Source of the DNA: Rivibacter subsaxonicus
Lineage (GTDB): Bacteria > Pseudomonadota > Gammaproteobacteria > Burkholderiales > Burkholderiaceae_C
Length of the DNA stretch: 64,000 bases
Direction: 5' to 3'
NCBI RefSeq assembly: GCF_004217215.1
Contig: NZ_SHKP01000004.1
Span: 466,829-530,828 of the forward strand
Position 1 is the first letter of the stretch. Every line of letters starts with the position of its first letter. The notes under the pieces are model-generated. The model ran no database searches and was not told the origin of the DNA. It was given only the letters and a program-made list of their open reading frames with translations. Below, piece after piece: positions 1 through 9,104 of this stretch. The translations under genes and the position numbers were made by a program.

Positions 1-1
1 C

Positions 2-958
2 TGGTTCTACTGGGAGAGTTACTCGACCTGGCTCACCGGCTTCGGGCTGTTCACGGTGCTCTACCTGTGGAACGCCGGCACCTTCCTGGTCGACAAGAGC
101 GTGTTCGCCTGGAGCCCGGGCGCGGCGATCGCGGCGGCGCTGGCCTTCCTCGCCGTGTTCTGGCTGGCCTACGACGCGATCTGCCGCACGCTGGGCCAGA
201 AGCCCAACGGCGACCGCAATGTCGCGCTGCTGACAACGCTGCTGGTGGTCCTTGCGTCATGGCTGGCCTGCCACCTGTTCGCCGGCCGCGCCGCCTTTTT
301 GCTGGTGGGCGCGATGATCGCGACGGCGATGAGCGCCAACGTCTTCTTCTGGATCATTCCGGGCCAGCGCACGGTGATCAAGCAGATGAAGGCGGGCGAG
401 CCGGTCGATCCGGTGCACGGCCAGCGCGCCAAGCAGCGCAGCGTGCACAACACCTACTTCACGCTGCCGGTGCTGGTGGCGATGCTCAGCAACCACTACG
501 GTTTTCTCTACACCGGCCCGCACAACTGGATCGTGCTGGTGGCGATCATGGCCGCCGGCGCGCTGATCCGCCACAGCTTCGTCGCCCGTCACAAGGCGCT
601 GGTCGCCGGCAAGCGGGTGCCGTGGGAGTACGCCACGGTGGGCACGCTGGCGATCGTCGCGCTGGTGGCGTGGCTGCGGCCGGCGCCTGTGGCGGCCGTG
701 GCCGCCGGCACGCCGGCTCCGAGCTTCGCCCAGGTCCAGGCTGTCGTCGAGCAGCGCTGCGTGCTGTGCCACGGCGCGCAGGTGCAGAACAAGAACGTCG
801 CGCTGCACACGCCGGCGCTGGTCGAGCAGCATGCCCAGGCGATCTACCAGCAGGCGGTGGTGCTCAAGCTGATGCCGATGGGCAACGCCACCCAGATGAC
901 CGACGAGGAGCGCCTGCTCCTCAAGCGCTGGTTCGAGGCCGGCGCCACCACCCGTTGA
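2..958 (+). CDS. puuD: Urate hydroxylase PuuD, 3' part (partial)
   Basis: Membrane-bound, cytochrome c-linked urate hydroxylase: oxidises urate to 5-hydroxyisourate and passes electrons to its own haem and the respiratory chain. The reading frame is open from base 2 (starts WFYWESYSTWLTGFG), so the true start lies outside the window; the ATG at base 56 is internal. What is visible is a run of hydrophobic helices followed by an alanine/proline linker and a C-terminal cytochrome c domain with one CVLCH haem-binding motif (codons near 758-772) and a downstream Met-rich stretch (KLMPMGNATQM) that can give the axial ligand. This membrane domain plus C-terminal cytochrome c is the PuuD architecture. 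It ends 19 bases before a purine permease gene with a good ribosome site, so the two are probably one operon for urate use. Confidence 0.9.
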   Translation, partial: WFYWESYSTWLTGFGLFTVLYLWNAGTFLVDKSVFAWSPGAAIAAALAFLAVFWLAYDAICRTLGQKPNGDRNVALLTTLLVVLASWLACHLFAGRAAFLLVGAMIATAMSANVFFWIIPGQRTVIKQMKAGEPVDPVHGQRAKQRSVHNTYFTLPVLVAMLSNHYGFLYTGPHNWIVLVAIMAAGALIRHSFVARHKALVAGKRVPWEYATVGTLAIVALVAWLRPAPVAAVAAGTPAPSFAQVQAVVEQRCVLCHGAQVQNKNVALHTPALVEQHAQAIYQQAVVLKLMPMGNATQMTDEERLLLKRWFEAGATTR

Positions 959-977
959 TCGCCCTCCAGGAGACGAC

Positions 978-2636
978 ATGAGTGCCACGACCGTCCACCC
1001 CGTCGACGAGATCCTGCCCGCCCCGCGCCTGGCGGCCCTCGGCCTGCAGCATGTGCTGGTGATGTACGCCGGCGCGGTGGCGGTGCCGCTGATCATCGGT
1101 CGCGCGCTCAAGCTCAGCCCCGAGCAGGTGGCGCTGCTGATCTCGGCCGACCTGTTCTGCTGCGGCATCGTCACGCTGATCCAGTCGCTCGGCTTCACCC
1201 AGTGGTTCGGCATCCGGCTGCCGGTGATGATGGGCGTGACCTTCGCCGCGGTCGGACCGCTGGTGGCGATGGCCAACGCCAACCCCGGCACCGCCGGCGC
1301 GCAGGCGATCTTCGGCGCGATCATCGGCGCCGGCGTCATCTCGATCCTGATCGCGCCGCTGATGGGGCGCCTGCTGCGCTTCTTTCCGCCGGTCGTGACC
1401 GGCACCATCATCTCCGTCATCGGCATCAGCCTGATGCGCGTGGGCATCGGCTGGGCGATGGGCGGGCCGGCCAACCTGGCCCAGTTCACCGACGTGCCCA
1501 AGCTGGTGATCATGGTCGACCGCGCCAAGGCCGAGGCCGCGGCGCAGGCCGGCGCCGCCGCGGTGCTGGGGGCGGCCACCGGCGGTGGCGCTTCGGCGGC
1601 CAACACGACGCCATCGACCGCGCCGTCTTCGGTGCAGACGCCGGCCCAGGCCGCCTCGGCGCTGATGCCGCAGGTCGCGGCCGCCACCTCGGCCGCCAAT
1701 GCCGCGGCCGCCTCGCCGCTCGGGGCGCCGGTCGTCAGCAAGCTGCCCGGTCCGCTGCCGCAGACCAACAACCCGGGCTACGGCGCGCTCGACAATCTCT
1801 CGGTCGCCGCCTTCGTGCTCGGCGTGATCCTGCTGATCGCGCGCTTCGGGCGCGGCTTCATCGCCAACATCTCGGTGCTGATCGGCATCGTCGCCGGCTG
1901 CGCGCTGGCGGCCGCGCTCGGCAAGATGAGCTTCGAGAAGGTCGCCAAGGCCGGCTGGTTCGACGTGGTGACGCCCTTCGCCTTCGGCATGCCGACCTTC
2001 GACCCGGTGCTGATCCTGACGATGGTGCTGGTGATGGTGGTCGTGATGATCGAGTCGACCGGCATGTTTCTCGCGCTGTCCGACATCACCGGCAAGAAGA
2101 TCAGCCAGCGCGAGCTCACCGCCGGCCTGCGCACCGACGGCCTGGGCACGCTGATCGGCGGCATCTTCAACACCTTCCCCTACACCAGCTTCTCGCAGAA
2201 CGTCGGCCTGGTCGGCGTGACGGGCGTGCGCAGCCGCTATGTCTGCGTGGCGGCCGGGGTGATCATGATCGGCCTCGGCCTGCTGCCCAAGATGGCGGCG
2301 CTGGTCGAGTCGGTGCCGACCGTGGTGCTCGGCGGCGCCGGGCTGGTGATGTTCGGCATGGTCGCGGCCACCGGCATCCGCATCCTGGCCGGCGTCGACT
2401 ATCGCGGCAACCGCTACAACCTCTACATCGTCGCGGTCGCGATCGGCTTCGGCATGCTGCCGCTGGTGGCGCCGCGCTGGACCCAGCACATGCCGCACGA
2501 ACTGCATCCGCTGCTCGAGAGCGGCATCCTGCTTGCGGCGCTGAGCGCGGTGCTGCTGAACCTGTTCTTCAACGGCGCCCGCGGCGACGCGCGCGAGGCG
2601 ATCGAGGCCGCCAAGGCGCAGGAGGCGCACGCTTAG
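978..2636 (+). CDS. NCS2-family purine (urate/xanthine) permease with Ala-rich insert
   Basis: Nucleobase:cation symporter-2 family inner-membrane transporter, probably for urate or xanthine given puuD directly upstream. The start ATG follows AGGAGA. The N terminus (LGLQHVLVMYAGAVAVPLI) and the late segment with ESTGMFLALSDITGKK, followed by GTLIGGIFNTFPYTSFSQN, are family hallmarks (substrate-binding Glu in the ESTG region and the NTFPYTSFSQN motif). The protein is 552 residues, clearly longer than the usual roughly 430-480; the excess is an Ala/Pro/Thr-rich, low-complexity stretch at about residues 178-270, between hydrophobic segments. The exact substrate cannot be read from sequence; uracil is possible but less likely in this context. 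Confidence 0.85.
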   Translation: MSATTVHPVDEILPAPRLAALGLQHVLVMYAGAVAVPLIIGRALKLSPEQVALLISADLFCCGIVTLIQSLGFTQWFGIRLPVMMGVTFAAVGPLVAMANANPGTAGAQAIFGAIIGAGVISILIAPLMGRLLRFFPPVVTGTIISVIGISLMRVGIGWAMGGPANLAQFTDVPKLVIMVDRAKAEAAAQAGAAAVLGAATGGGASAANTTPSTAPSSVQTPAQAASALMPQVAAATSAANAAAASPLGAPVVSKLPGPLPQTNNPGYGALDNLSVAAFVLGVILLIARFGRGFIANISVLIGIVAGCALAAALGKMSFEKVAKAGWFDVVTPFAFGMPTFDPVLILTMVLVMVVVMIESTGMFLALSDITGKKISQRELTAGLRTDGLGTLIGGIFNTFPYTSFSQNVGLVGVTGVRSRYVCVAAGVIMIGLGLLPKMAALVESVPTVVLGGAGLVMFGMVAATGIRILAGVDYRGNRYNLYIVAVAIGFGMLPLVAPRWTQHMPHELHPLLESGILLAALSAVLLNLFFNGARGDAREAIEAAKAQEAHA

Positions 2637-2693
2637 CTTGCCGGCATGCCCCGGCCCGTGTAGCGTCGGCGTCAAACGCTGCAGGAGATCGCC

Positions 2694-3959
2694 ATGGAAC
2701 GGCCCGTTCAGCCGCATCAACTGGTGCGTCGCACCCTCGCGCTCGTGCTGGCCGGCGGGCGCGGTTCGCGGCTGAAACAGCTGACCGACGGCCGCGCCAA
2801 GCCCGCGGTCTACTTCGGCGGCAAGTTCCGCATCATCGACTTCGCGCTCAGCAACTGCCTGAACTCGGGCATCCGCCGCATCGGCGTGGTCACCCAGTAC
2901 AAGTCGCACTCGCTGATGCGCCACGTGCAGCGCGGCTGGGGTTTCCTGCGCGGCGAGATGAACGAGATGATCGACCTGCTGCCGGCCCAGCAGCGGGTCG
3001 ACGAGGAGCACTGGTACCGCGGCACCGCCGATGCGGTGTTCCAGAACCTCGACATCATCAAGGCCGCAAGACCCGACTACGTCGTGATCCTGGCCGGCGA
3101 CCATGTCTACAAGATGGACTACTCGCTGATGCTCAAGGACCACGTGGGCCACGCCGCCGGCTGCACCGTCGGTTGCATCGAGGTGCCGCGCGCCGAGGCC
3201 AGCGCCTTCGGCGTGATGGCGGTCGACGCGGCGCGCTGCATCCGCAGCTTCGTCGAGAAGCCGGCCAATCCGCCGGCGGTGCCCGGGCGCGACGATGTCT
3301 CGCTGGCCAGCATGGGCATCTATGTCTTCGATGCCGACTACCTCTACAGGCTGCTCGAGGAAGACCTCGCCAACCCCGAGTCCAGCCATGACTTCGGCAA
3401 GGACGTGATCCCGCGCGTGGTGACCGAGGGCCGCGCGCTGGCCCATCCCTTCGCCTTGAGCTGCATCGCCAACCCGAGCGGCGCGCCGCCGTACTGGCGC
3501 GATGTCGGCACCATCGACGCCTTCTGGGCCGCCAACCTCGACCTGGCCTCGATCGACCCCGAGCTCGACATCTACGACAGCGACTGGCCGATCTGGACCT
3601 ACCAGCGCCAGCTGCCGCCGGCCAAGTTCGTGCCCGACCACAACGGCAGCCATGGCATGACGGTCAACACCATCGTCTCCGGCGGCTGCATCGTCTCGGG
3701 CTCGCACGTGGCGAACTCGGTGCTGTTCTCCGGCGTGCGGGTGCACTCCTTCTGCAACATCGACCAGGCGGTGATCCTGCCCGACGTGACCATCGGCAGC
3801 CGCTGCCGGCTGCGCAAGGTCGTGATCGATCGCGGCTGCCAGATTCCGGACGGCACGGTGATCGGCGAGGACGCCGCCGAAGATGCCGCGCGCTTCGAGC
3901 GCACCGAGGGCGGCGTGGTGCTCGTGACGCGGCCGATGCTGGCGCGGCTGGCGGCGTGA
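2694..3959 (+). CDS. glgC: Glucose-1-phosphate adenylyltransferase
   Basis: Makes ADP-glucose from ATP and glucose 1-phosphate, the first committed step of bacterial glycogen synthesis, in the cytoplasm. The N-terminal nucleotidyltransferase domain shows the pyrophosphorylase signature ([17 protein letters not shown]) followed by [19 protein letters not shown], the catalytic-region [13 protein letters not shown], and the sugar-phosphate site region [10 protein letters not shown]. The C-terminal part carries hexapeptide-type repeats expected for the left-handed beta helix. Length 421 is normal. AGGAG precedes the ATG. glgA follows on the same strand after 205 bases, which is a larger gap than usual for a glgCA operon. 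Confidence 0.96.
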   Translation: MERPVQPHQLVRRTLALVLAGGRGSRLKQLTDGRAKPAVYFGGKFRIIDFALSNCLNSGIRRIGVVTQYKSHSLMRHVQRGWGFLRGEMNEMIDLLPAQQRVDEEHWYRGTADAVFQNLDIIKAARPDYVVILAGDHVYKMDYSLMLKDHVGHAAGCTVGCIEVPRAEASAFGVMAVDAARCIRSFVEKPANPPAVPGRDDVSLASMGIYVFDADYLYRLLEEDLANPESSHDFGKDVIPRVVTEGRALAHPFALSCIANPSGAPPYWRDVGTIDAFWAANLDLASIDPELDIYDSDWPIWTYQRQLPPAKFVPDHNGSHGMTVNTIVSGGCIVSGSHVANSVLFSGVRVHSFCNIDQAVILPDVTIGSRCRLRKVVIDRGCQIPDGTVIGEDAAEDAARFERTEGGVVLVTRPMLARLAA

Positions 3960-4024
3960 GCGCACTCGGCGAGCAAGCGCCGAAGCGTGGCGCCTCGGGA
4001 CGTGCGCAGCGTAGGCGCTTGACC

Positions 4025-4073
4025 TGTTCGACTTCGCTGCGCAGCTTCGCAGGCACGGTCGCTGCGTCGAACA
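4025..4073 (+). repeat. Inverted repeat in the glgC-glgA gap
   Basis: TGTTCGAC (4025-4032) and its exact reverse complement GTCGAACA (4066-4073) are separated by 33 bases in the 205-base gap between glgC and glgA. It could form a long hairpin in the mRNA or be chance in GC-rich sequence. There is no T-run, so it is not a classical terminator. The rest of the gap shows nothing else. Confidence 0.3.
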
Positions 4074-4164
4074 CCCGCGCAGCGGGGATCGACGCAGCCC
4101 GAGTGCCGCCAGCGACCGACGGCACGGCGGTGCCAGCGTCCACCAGTGGTTCGGAGGGAGCGGC

Positions 4165-5628
4165 GTGAGCGAACGCCCGATGCGCGTGCTCCAGCTCAGC
4201 GCCGAGATCTATCCGCTGCTCAAGACCGGTGGCTTGGCCGACGTGGCAGCCGCGCTGCCGCAGGCGCTGCGCGCGGCGGGTTGCGAGGTGCGGCTGCTGC
4301 TGCCGGGCTTCCCCGCGATCCTCGCCGGCCTGGCCGACGCGCGACCGGTGGCCGAGTTGAAAGCACCCTGGGGCGAGCGCGGCGTGCTGCACGCCGGCCG
4401 GCTGCCGGCGGTGGGCGGGCTGCCGGCCTACGTGATCGACGTGCCGACGCGCCTCGGCGAGGGCGGCCACCCCTACACCGACGCCGGCGGGCGGCCGCAT
4501 GCCGACAGCCACCTGCGCTTCGGCTGGCTGGGTTTCGCCGCGGCGCGCATCGCGGCCGGCGCCGATGCCGACTGGCGGCCACGCATCGTGCATGGCCACG
4601 ACTGGCATGCCGGGCTCGCCGGGGCCTACCTCGCGCTCGAGCCCTCGCGGCCACGCTCGGTCTTCACCATCCACAACCTGGCCTACCAGGGGCTGTTCGA
4701 GTCCGGCGTCATGGTCGAGCTCGGGCTGCCGGCGCGGCTGTTCGACCTGCACCAGCTCGAGTTCCACGGCCGGCTCTCGTTCATGAAGGGCGGGCTGGTG
4801 TTTGCCGACGCCATCACCACGGTCAGCCCGAGCTACGCGCGCGAGATTCTCACGCCAGAGCAGGGCTGCGGGCTCGACGGCCTGTTGCGTACGCGCGCCG
4901 GCGCGCTGCACGGCATCCTCAACGGTGTCGACGACGCGGTCTGGAACCCGGCGACCGACGCCGCCATCGTCGCACCCTTCGATGCAGACCGGCTCGACGC
5001 CAAGGCGAGCTGCCGCCTGGTACTGCAGCAGGAACTCGGGCTGCGGCCGCAGGCGCAGGCACCGCTGTTCGGCATGGTCAGCCGGCTGGCCGAGCAGAAG
5101 GGCTTGCAACTGCTGCTCGACGCGCTGCCGGCGCTGCTGGCACAGCCCGAGGCGCAACTCGCGGTGCTTGGCAGCGGCGACGCGGGCATCGAGGCCGCGC
5201 TGCGCGCCGCCGCCGAAGCCCACCCAGGCCGGGTGGCGGTGCGCTTCGGCGTCGACGAGGCGCTCGCGCACCGGCTCTTTGCCGGCAGCGACGTGACGCT
5301 GGTGCCCTCGCGCTTCGAACCCTGCGGCCTGACCCAGATGTACGGCCTGCGCTACGGCAGCCTGCCGCTGGTGCGGCGCGTCGGCGGCCTGGCCGACACC
5401 GTGGTCGACAGCACGCTCGAGGATCTTGCCGACGACCGCGCCACCGGCTTCGTCTTCGATGCCTTCAGCGCCGAGGCGCTGGCACGTGCGCTGCGCCGTG
5501 CCTGCGTGCTGTTCGCGCGGCCGGACGAGTGGCGCGCGGTGCAGCAGCGCGGCATGCAGCAGCGCTTTGGCTGGGACGTTGCGGCGGCGCGCTATGCCGA
5601 GGTTTACCGGGAGTTGCTCGAAGGCTGA
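4165..5628 (+). CDS. glgA: Glycogen synthase (ADP-glucose-dependent)
   Basis: Transfers glucose from ADP-glucose to the non-reducing end of a growing alpha-1,4-glucan; GT5 family, GT-B fold. The N-terminal KTGGLADV motif (ADP-glucose binding Lys) is at about residue 18, HGHDWHAGL and SVFTIHNLAYQG follow, and the C-terminal domain has SRFEPCGLTQMYGLRYGSLP with the acidic/Cys active-site region. Length 487 is typical. I chose the GTG at 4165, because GGAGG lies seven bases upstream; an in-frame ATG five codons later is the alternative. It follows glgC and probably shares its transcript. It ends 22 bases before a convergent gene. Confidence 0.95.
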   Translation: MSERPMRVLQLSAEIYPLLKTGGLADVAAALPQALRAAGCEVRLLLPGFPAILAGLADARPVAELKAPWGERGVLHAGRLPAVGGLPAYVIDVPTRLGEGGHPYTDAGGRPHADSHLRFGWLGFAAARIAAGADADWRPRIVHGHDWHAGLAGAYLALEPSRPRSVFTIHNLAYQGLFESGVMVELGLPARLFDLHQLEFHGRLSFMKGGLVFADAITTVSPSYAREILTPEQGCGLDGLLRTRAGALHGILNGVDDAVWNPATDAAIVAPFDADRLDAKASCRLVLQQELGLRPQAQAPLFGMVSRLAEQKGLQLLLDALPALLAQPEAQLAVLGSGDAGIEAALRAAAEAHPGRVAVRFGVDEALAHRLFAGSDVTLVPSRFEPCGLTQMYGLRYGSLPLVRRVGGLADTVVDSTLEDLADDRATGFVFDAFSAEALARALRRACVLFARPDEWRAVQQRGMQQRFGWDVAAARYAEVYRELLEG

Positions 5629-5650
5629 GCGGTCGCGCGGTACCCGCTGG

Positions 5651-8600
5651 CTAGAGGTTCGCCATCGCCATGTAGTCGAGCAGCGCCGTGCCGCCGAGCG
5701 TGGCGAAGGGCAGTGCCAGCGCCTTGAGCAGCGGTTGCTGCGAGAAGGGCGCGAAGGCGCCTTCGCGCAGGTCGACGATCTGGTGCCGCAGCAGTTCGAG
5801 TTGGGCCGGCGAGGCGGGCGCGGTGCCTTGCGGCGGATCGTTTGCGGCCGCCGATGCCGCGTTGGCACGCAGCAGCGCCTCGTCGACCGCGCGCAGCGCG
5901 TGCTGGCGCGAGTTCTCGGCGACCCGGCGCAGCGCCACCACGCAACCCAGCACGATGCCCACGCTCAGCAGCGCCAGCACCATCAGCCCGGTCGGCATGC
6001 GCCAGTTGTCGAACACCGGGTTGCGCGAGATCAGCAGCAGCGAGAGCACGATGAAGGGGTAGTAGATGAGCCCGGTCACGCACTTGGTGCGCCGGGCCAC
6101 GAACTGCAGGTCGATCCAGTGGTCGAGCAGTGCCGGCGGCAGCTTGCCCAGGCGCTTCTCGAAGTACCTGATCGAACGCTCTGGCCAGTTGGAATGCAGG
6201 GTGCGCAGATCACGCGCGAAGCGCACCGAGAACAGGGTGGCGTCGGCGACGTAGAAGACCAGGAAGTTGAGAACGACCACCGCGCCGCCGGCCAGCAGCA
6301 TGTGGGCGTGGGCCGACACCTGGCCGCGCACCGGCGCGCCATGCGGTTCGCCGAAGGCCTCGACCACCAGCCAGCCGAAGACCAGCACCACCAGCACGCA
6401 GGCCAGGCTGCGGATGAAGCGCGCGCTGCTGCGGTTCTGGACGATGTAGAGCTGCCAGAAGGCGAGCGCGGCAGCACTCATGCGCGGGTCCAGTGACGCC
6501 GCCGCGACCGCGTCGTACCGCGGTGCCGGCGGCCGGCAACTGAAGATGTTGACCAGGCGCTGCCACCAGGCGAGCTTGCGGTCCTCGCGCAGTTGCGCCG
6601 CGACCAGGCGGCGCCGCGTGTTGCCCAGGTGCAGGGCACGGCTGATCTCGTCGAGGTTGCGCGCGAGCGCGGTCCAGCCGCGGAACACCAGGTAGACGCA
6701 CAGCAGCAGCGTGAGCAGGTAGATCGCCTCGGTCGGCCAGATGCTGATGCCCTCGGTCAGGCTGATCGGCTTGCCGTCGCCGATGGCGGTGCTCGAGCCC
6801 TCGCCATTGCCGGTCAGCCAGGTGGCGAACCGCGGCCAGGCCAGCGCGAGCCGCCATGGCACCAGCACATGAACCAGCAGCGCCAGCAGCAGCAGGCCGA
6901 TGCGCCGTGACCAGCGTGCCGCGGTGCTGCCGCCGCTGTGCGCGACGAAGCGACGCAGCCGGCGCCGCAGGGGACGGTGCAGCGCGAACGCCGGGAACCA
7001 GAGCAGGAACAGCGTGCCGCTGGCGATCAGCGCGAGCGCCACGACCGGCACATGCGGGTAGCGCCGCGAACCCGGTGGGTGGATGTCGACGCAGTTCGCC
7101 CAGTCGGAGCCGCGGCACGAGCGGCTGCCGGCGTCGATGCGCCACTTCGTCGGCGTGCTGAAGTCGAAGGCGCTGGTGCGGCCGATCTCGAACAGGCGCG
7201 GCTGCTTGAGCCAGGCATCGATCTGCGTCGGCGTGAAGGCCGTGTCGCGGCGGATCTCGTCCAGCGCCAGCCGCGTGCTCAGGAAGGTCGAGGTCTGGTA
7301 GCTGTCGCGGAAGGGCGGCGTGCCGGCCTGCAGGCCGTCGTCCAGGCGCAGGCCGAAGTTGGAGGCGACGATCAGGTTGCGCGCCCAGGCCTGCTCGCGC
7401 GGATGCAGGAAGCGGGCGTCGAGGTCGGTGGTGAAGAAGATCGCGTTCGGAAACTCCGGCCTCAGGGCCTGCATCACGAGCAGCTTGTCGTAGACGTCAT
7501 TGCCGACCACGCCGATGGCGCGGATGCCGGCGCCGTCGACCTCCGAGGCGCGCAGCTCCGCATCGCGCTCGCGCAGCCGGGTCGCGAGCCGGCGCAGGTA
7601 GTCGAGCTGCGCCTGGCCTTCGGCGCGCTCGACGAGGTTGGCATCGTTGCGCCGGTTCTTGTCGTCGGCGCCCTTGCCGGACTCCCGCCCGGCGGCCGGC
7701 GTCTCGACCGCGCCGCGGTCGGGCAACTGGCCGTCAAGCCCGCGCACGTAGTTGAGGCGGGTGATGCAGAAGCCGCGGCCGGTCTTGGGATCGATGTCGA
7801 ACTGGCGGCGCAGGCTGCGGCCGTACAGCGTGTCCCATTCGGCGACCAGGGCGATGTGGCTCGGTGCGTTCTCGTGCTGCGACAGGCGTCTGCAGGTCTC
7901 GCGGTACTGGTCGAGCCTGGTCTTGGCCTCGCTTGCGGTGGCGGCGCGACTGGCATCCGCCGACAGGCCGCGCCGCTCCAGCTCTTCGACCAGGGTGATG
8001 CCCAGCCGTCGGTCGTCGCCGATCGTGCGCAGCAGCGAGATGCCCTTGCGCTCCAGCACGGCCTCCAGGCTCTGGCCGCGGGCTCCCAGCTTGAACGGCG
8101 CGAGCAGGATGTCGTCGGGCACGGTCGCCGACGGCGACAGCAGCCGCAGGTCGACGCCGGCAAAGGTCCGGGCGCCGTCGAAGTCGGCCGCGGCGACTTC
8201 CTGCACCATCGCGCGCAGGCCGTCCGAACCGGTCGGCCCCAGCATCCGCCAGAGCATCCGGGGCGGCGGCGGGTCGCCGGGCCGGGCGGTCGGCTGCAGG
8301 CCACCGACGAGCTTCCTGAGGCGGGCGAAGGGGCTGCTCGAGAAGGCATCGTTGTCCAGCCACAGCACCAGCACCTCGCGCGAGCCGGCCTCCTGCGCGC
8401 GACCGCTCGGCACCGCTTCGAACCACTCGTAGGGCACGGTCTCCGGCAGGTCGCGCGGCGCGCGCAGGTTGTCCGAGGGCATGAAGTAGCCCAGATGTTC
8501 GGTATCGACCGGGGCGAAGCGTTCGGCGTTGAGGCCGGCCAGCACCGCGTAGCGCGTGCGGCGGCGGTTCTCCACGTACTCCGCGTACGGCCCGCCGCCC

Positions 8601-8953
8601 AGCATCACGGCGAGCACGACGACTTCGTCGACGCCATGCGCGCCCTTGCGCGCGATCTCGGCGGCGAGCTGGCGGTCGCTGCGGCGTTCGTCCTCGGCGC
8701 GCGCGCGCGCGGCACCGAGCCGCGCGGCGGCGTCCTGGCGGGCCCGGGTGATCGCGCCGAGCGGGTCCTGCCACAGGCGCGCATCGATGTCCTGTTGCGC
8801 GAAGCGCTGCTCGATGCGCGGCTCGTTGGCCGCCGGACGCGTGCCCTCGAGCGGCGCCTCGCGCAGGAACAGCGCGCCGGCGCCGAGCAGCACGGCGGCG
8901 ATCAGCGCGTTGCCCGGCAGGCCCGGTGAGCCTGATTTCGAGTCCTTGTCCAT
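5651..8953 (-). CDS. Large membrane protein of unknown function (1100 aa)
   Basis: I do not recognise this protein. It starts with a short charged segment and one hydrophobic helix (about residues 14-30), then roughly 600 residues of mostly soluble sequence, probably outside the membrane, and then about seven hydrophobic segments near residues 637-660, 684-705, 741-760, 848-866, 883-906, 960-976 and 987-1007, with basic and helical stretches between them. Residues around 480-570 (GVVGNDVYDKLLVMQALRP, then FFTTDLDARFLHP) read like a periplasmic-binding-protein-like alpha/beta fold; this is only an impression. Three cysteines are scattered and there is no obvious catalytic motif. It lies downstream of and on the same strand as the diguanylate cyclase, with a 151-base gap that holds a perfect palindrome touching the start codon. 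Convergent with glgA. The frame is well supported by length and composition. Confidence 0.7.
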   Translation of the reverse strand: MDKDSKSGSPGLPGNALIAAVLLGAGALFLREAPLEGTRPAANEPRIEQRFAQQDIDARLWQDPLGAITRARQDAAARLGAARARAEDERRSDRQLAAEIARKGAHGVDEVVVLAVMLGGGPYAEYVENRRRTRYAVLAGLNAERFAPVDTEHLGYFMPSDNLRAPRDLPETVPYEWFEAVPSGRAQEAGSREVLVLWLDNDAFSSSPFARLRKLVGGLQPTARPGDPPPPRMLWRMLGPTGSDGLRAMVQEVAAADFDGARTFAGVDLRLLSPSATVPDDILLAPFKLGARGQSLEAVLERKGISLLRTIGDDRRLGITLVEELERRGLSADASRAATASEAKTRLDQYRETCRRLSQHENAPSHIALVAEWDTLYGRSLRRQFDIDPKTGRGFCITRLNYVRGLDGQLPDRGAVETPAAGRESGKGADDKNRRNDANLVERAEGQAQLDYLRRLATRLRERDAELRASEVDGAGIRAIGVVGNDVYDKLLVMQALRPEFPNAIFFTTDLDARFLHPREQAWARNLIVASNFGLRLDDGLQAGTPPFRDSYQTSTFLSTRLALDEIRRDTAFTPTQIDAWLKQPRLFEIGRTSAFDFSTPTKWRIDAGSRSCRGSDWANCVDIHPPGSRRYPHVPVVALALIASGTLFLLWFPAFALHRPLRRRLRRFVAHSGGSTAARWSRRIGLLLLALLVHVLVPWRLALAWPRFATWLTGNGEGSSTAIGDGKPISLTEGISIWPTEAIYLLTLLLCVYLVFRGWTALARNLDEISRALHLGNTRRRLVAAQLREDRKLAWWQRLVNIFSCRPPAPRYDAVAAASLDPRMSAAALAFWQLYIVQNRSSARFIRSLACVLVVLVFGWLVVEAFGEPHGAPVRGQVSAHAHMLLAGGAVVVLNFLVFYVADATLFSVRFARDLRTLHSNWPERSIRYFEKRLGKLPPALLDHWIDLQFVARRTKCVTGLIYYPFIVLSLLLISRNPVFDNWRMPTGLMVLALLSVGIVLGCVVALRRVAENSRQHALRAVDEALLRANAASAAANDPPQGTAPASPAQLELLRHQIVDLREGAFAPFSQQPLLKALALPFATLGGTALLDYMAMANL

Positions 8954-8973
8954 GTTGAACGGGGTCGTTCAAC
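8954..8973 (-). promoter_or_regulatory. Perfect 8-bp palindrome abutting a start codon
   Basis: Read on the minus strand the sequence is GTTGAACG-ACCC-CGTTCAAC and the ATG of the 1100-residue membrane protein follows at once. An 8-bp perfect inverted repeat with a 4-base loop here either folds in the mRNA and blocks ribosome access (no Shine-Dalgarno sequence is visible in these bases), or is an operator in DNA for a dimeric repressor. Which of these holds is inference. Confidence 0.5.
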
Positions 8974-9104
8974 ACCAGCGTAGGCGCCGGCAAGGCGATC
9001 GGCGTCCCACGTACGCAGGATGAAGCGCGCGCGCCGGCCACCCTGCTCGCTGGCGCGGAGGGCGCTTTCGGGGCCGTGCCGCCGGTCGGCCGCGTTGGCC
9101 GTCG

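Noticed and set aside
921-3965. 1014-codon open frame on the minus strand opposite the permease and glgC
   Set aside because: Its sequence is dominated by His/Arg/Asp/Gly patterns of a shadow frame in GC-rich DNA; the plus-strand genes in the same place have clear domains and ribosome sites.
3956-4168. 70-codon frame across the glgC-glgA gap
   Set aside because: Overlaps both genes, no ribosome site, no recognisable sequence.
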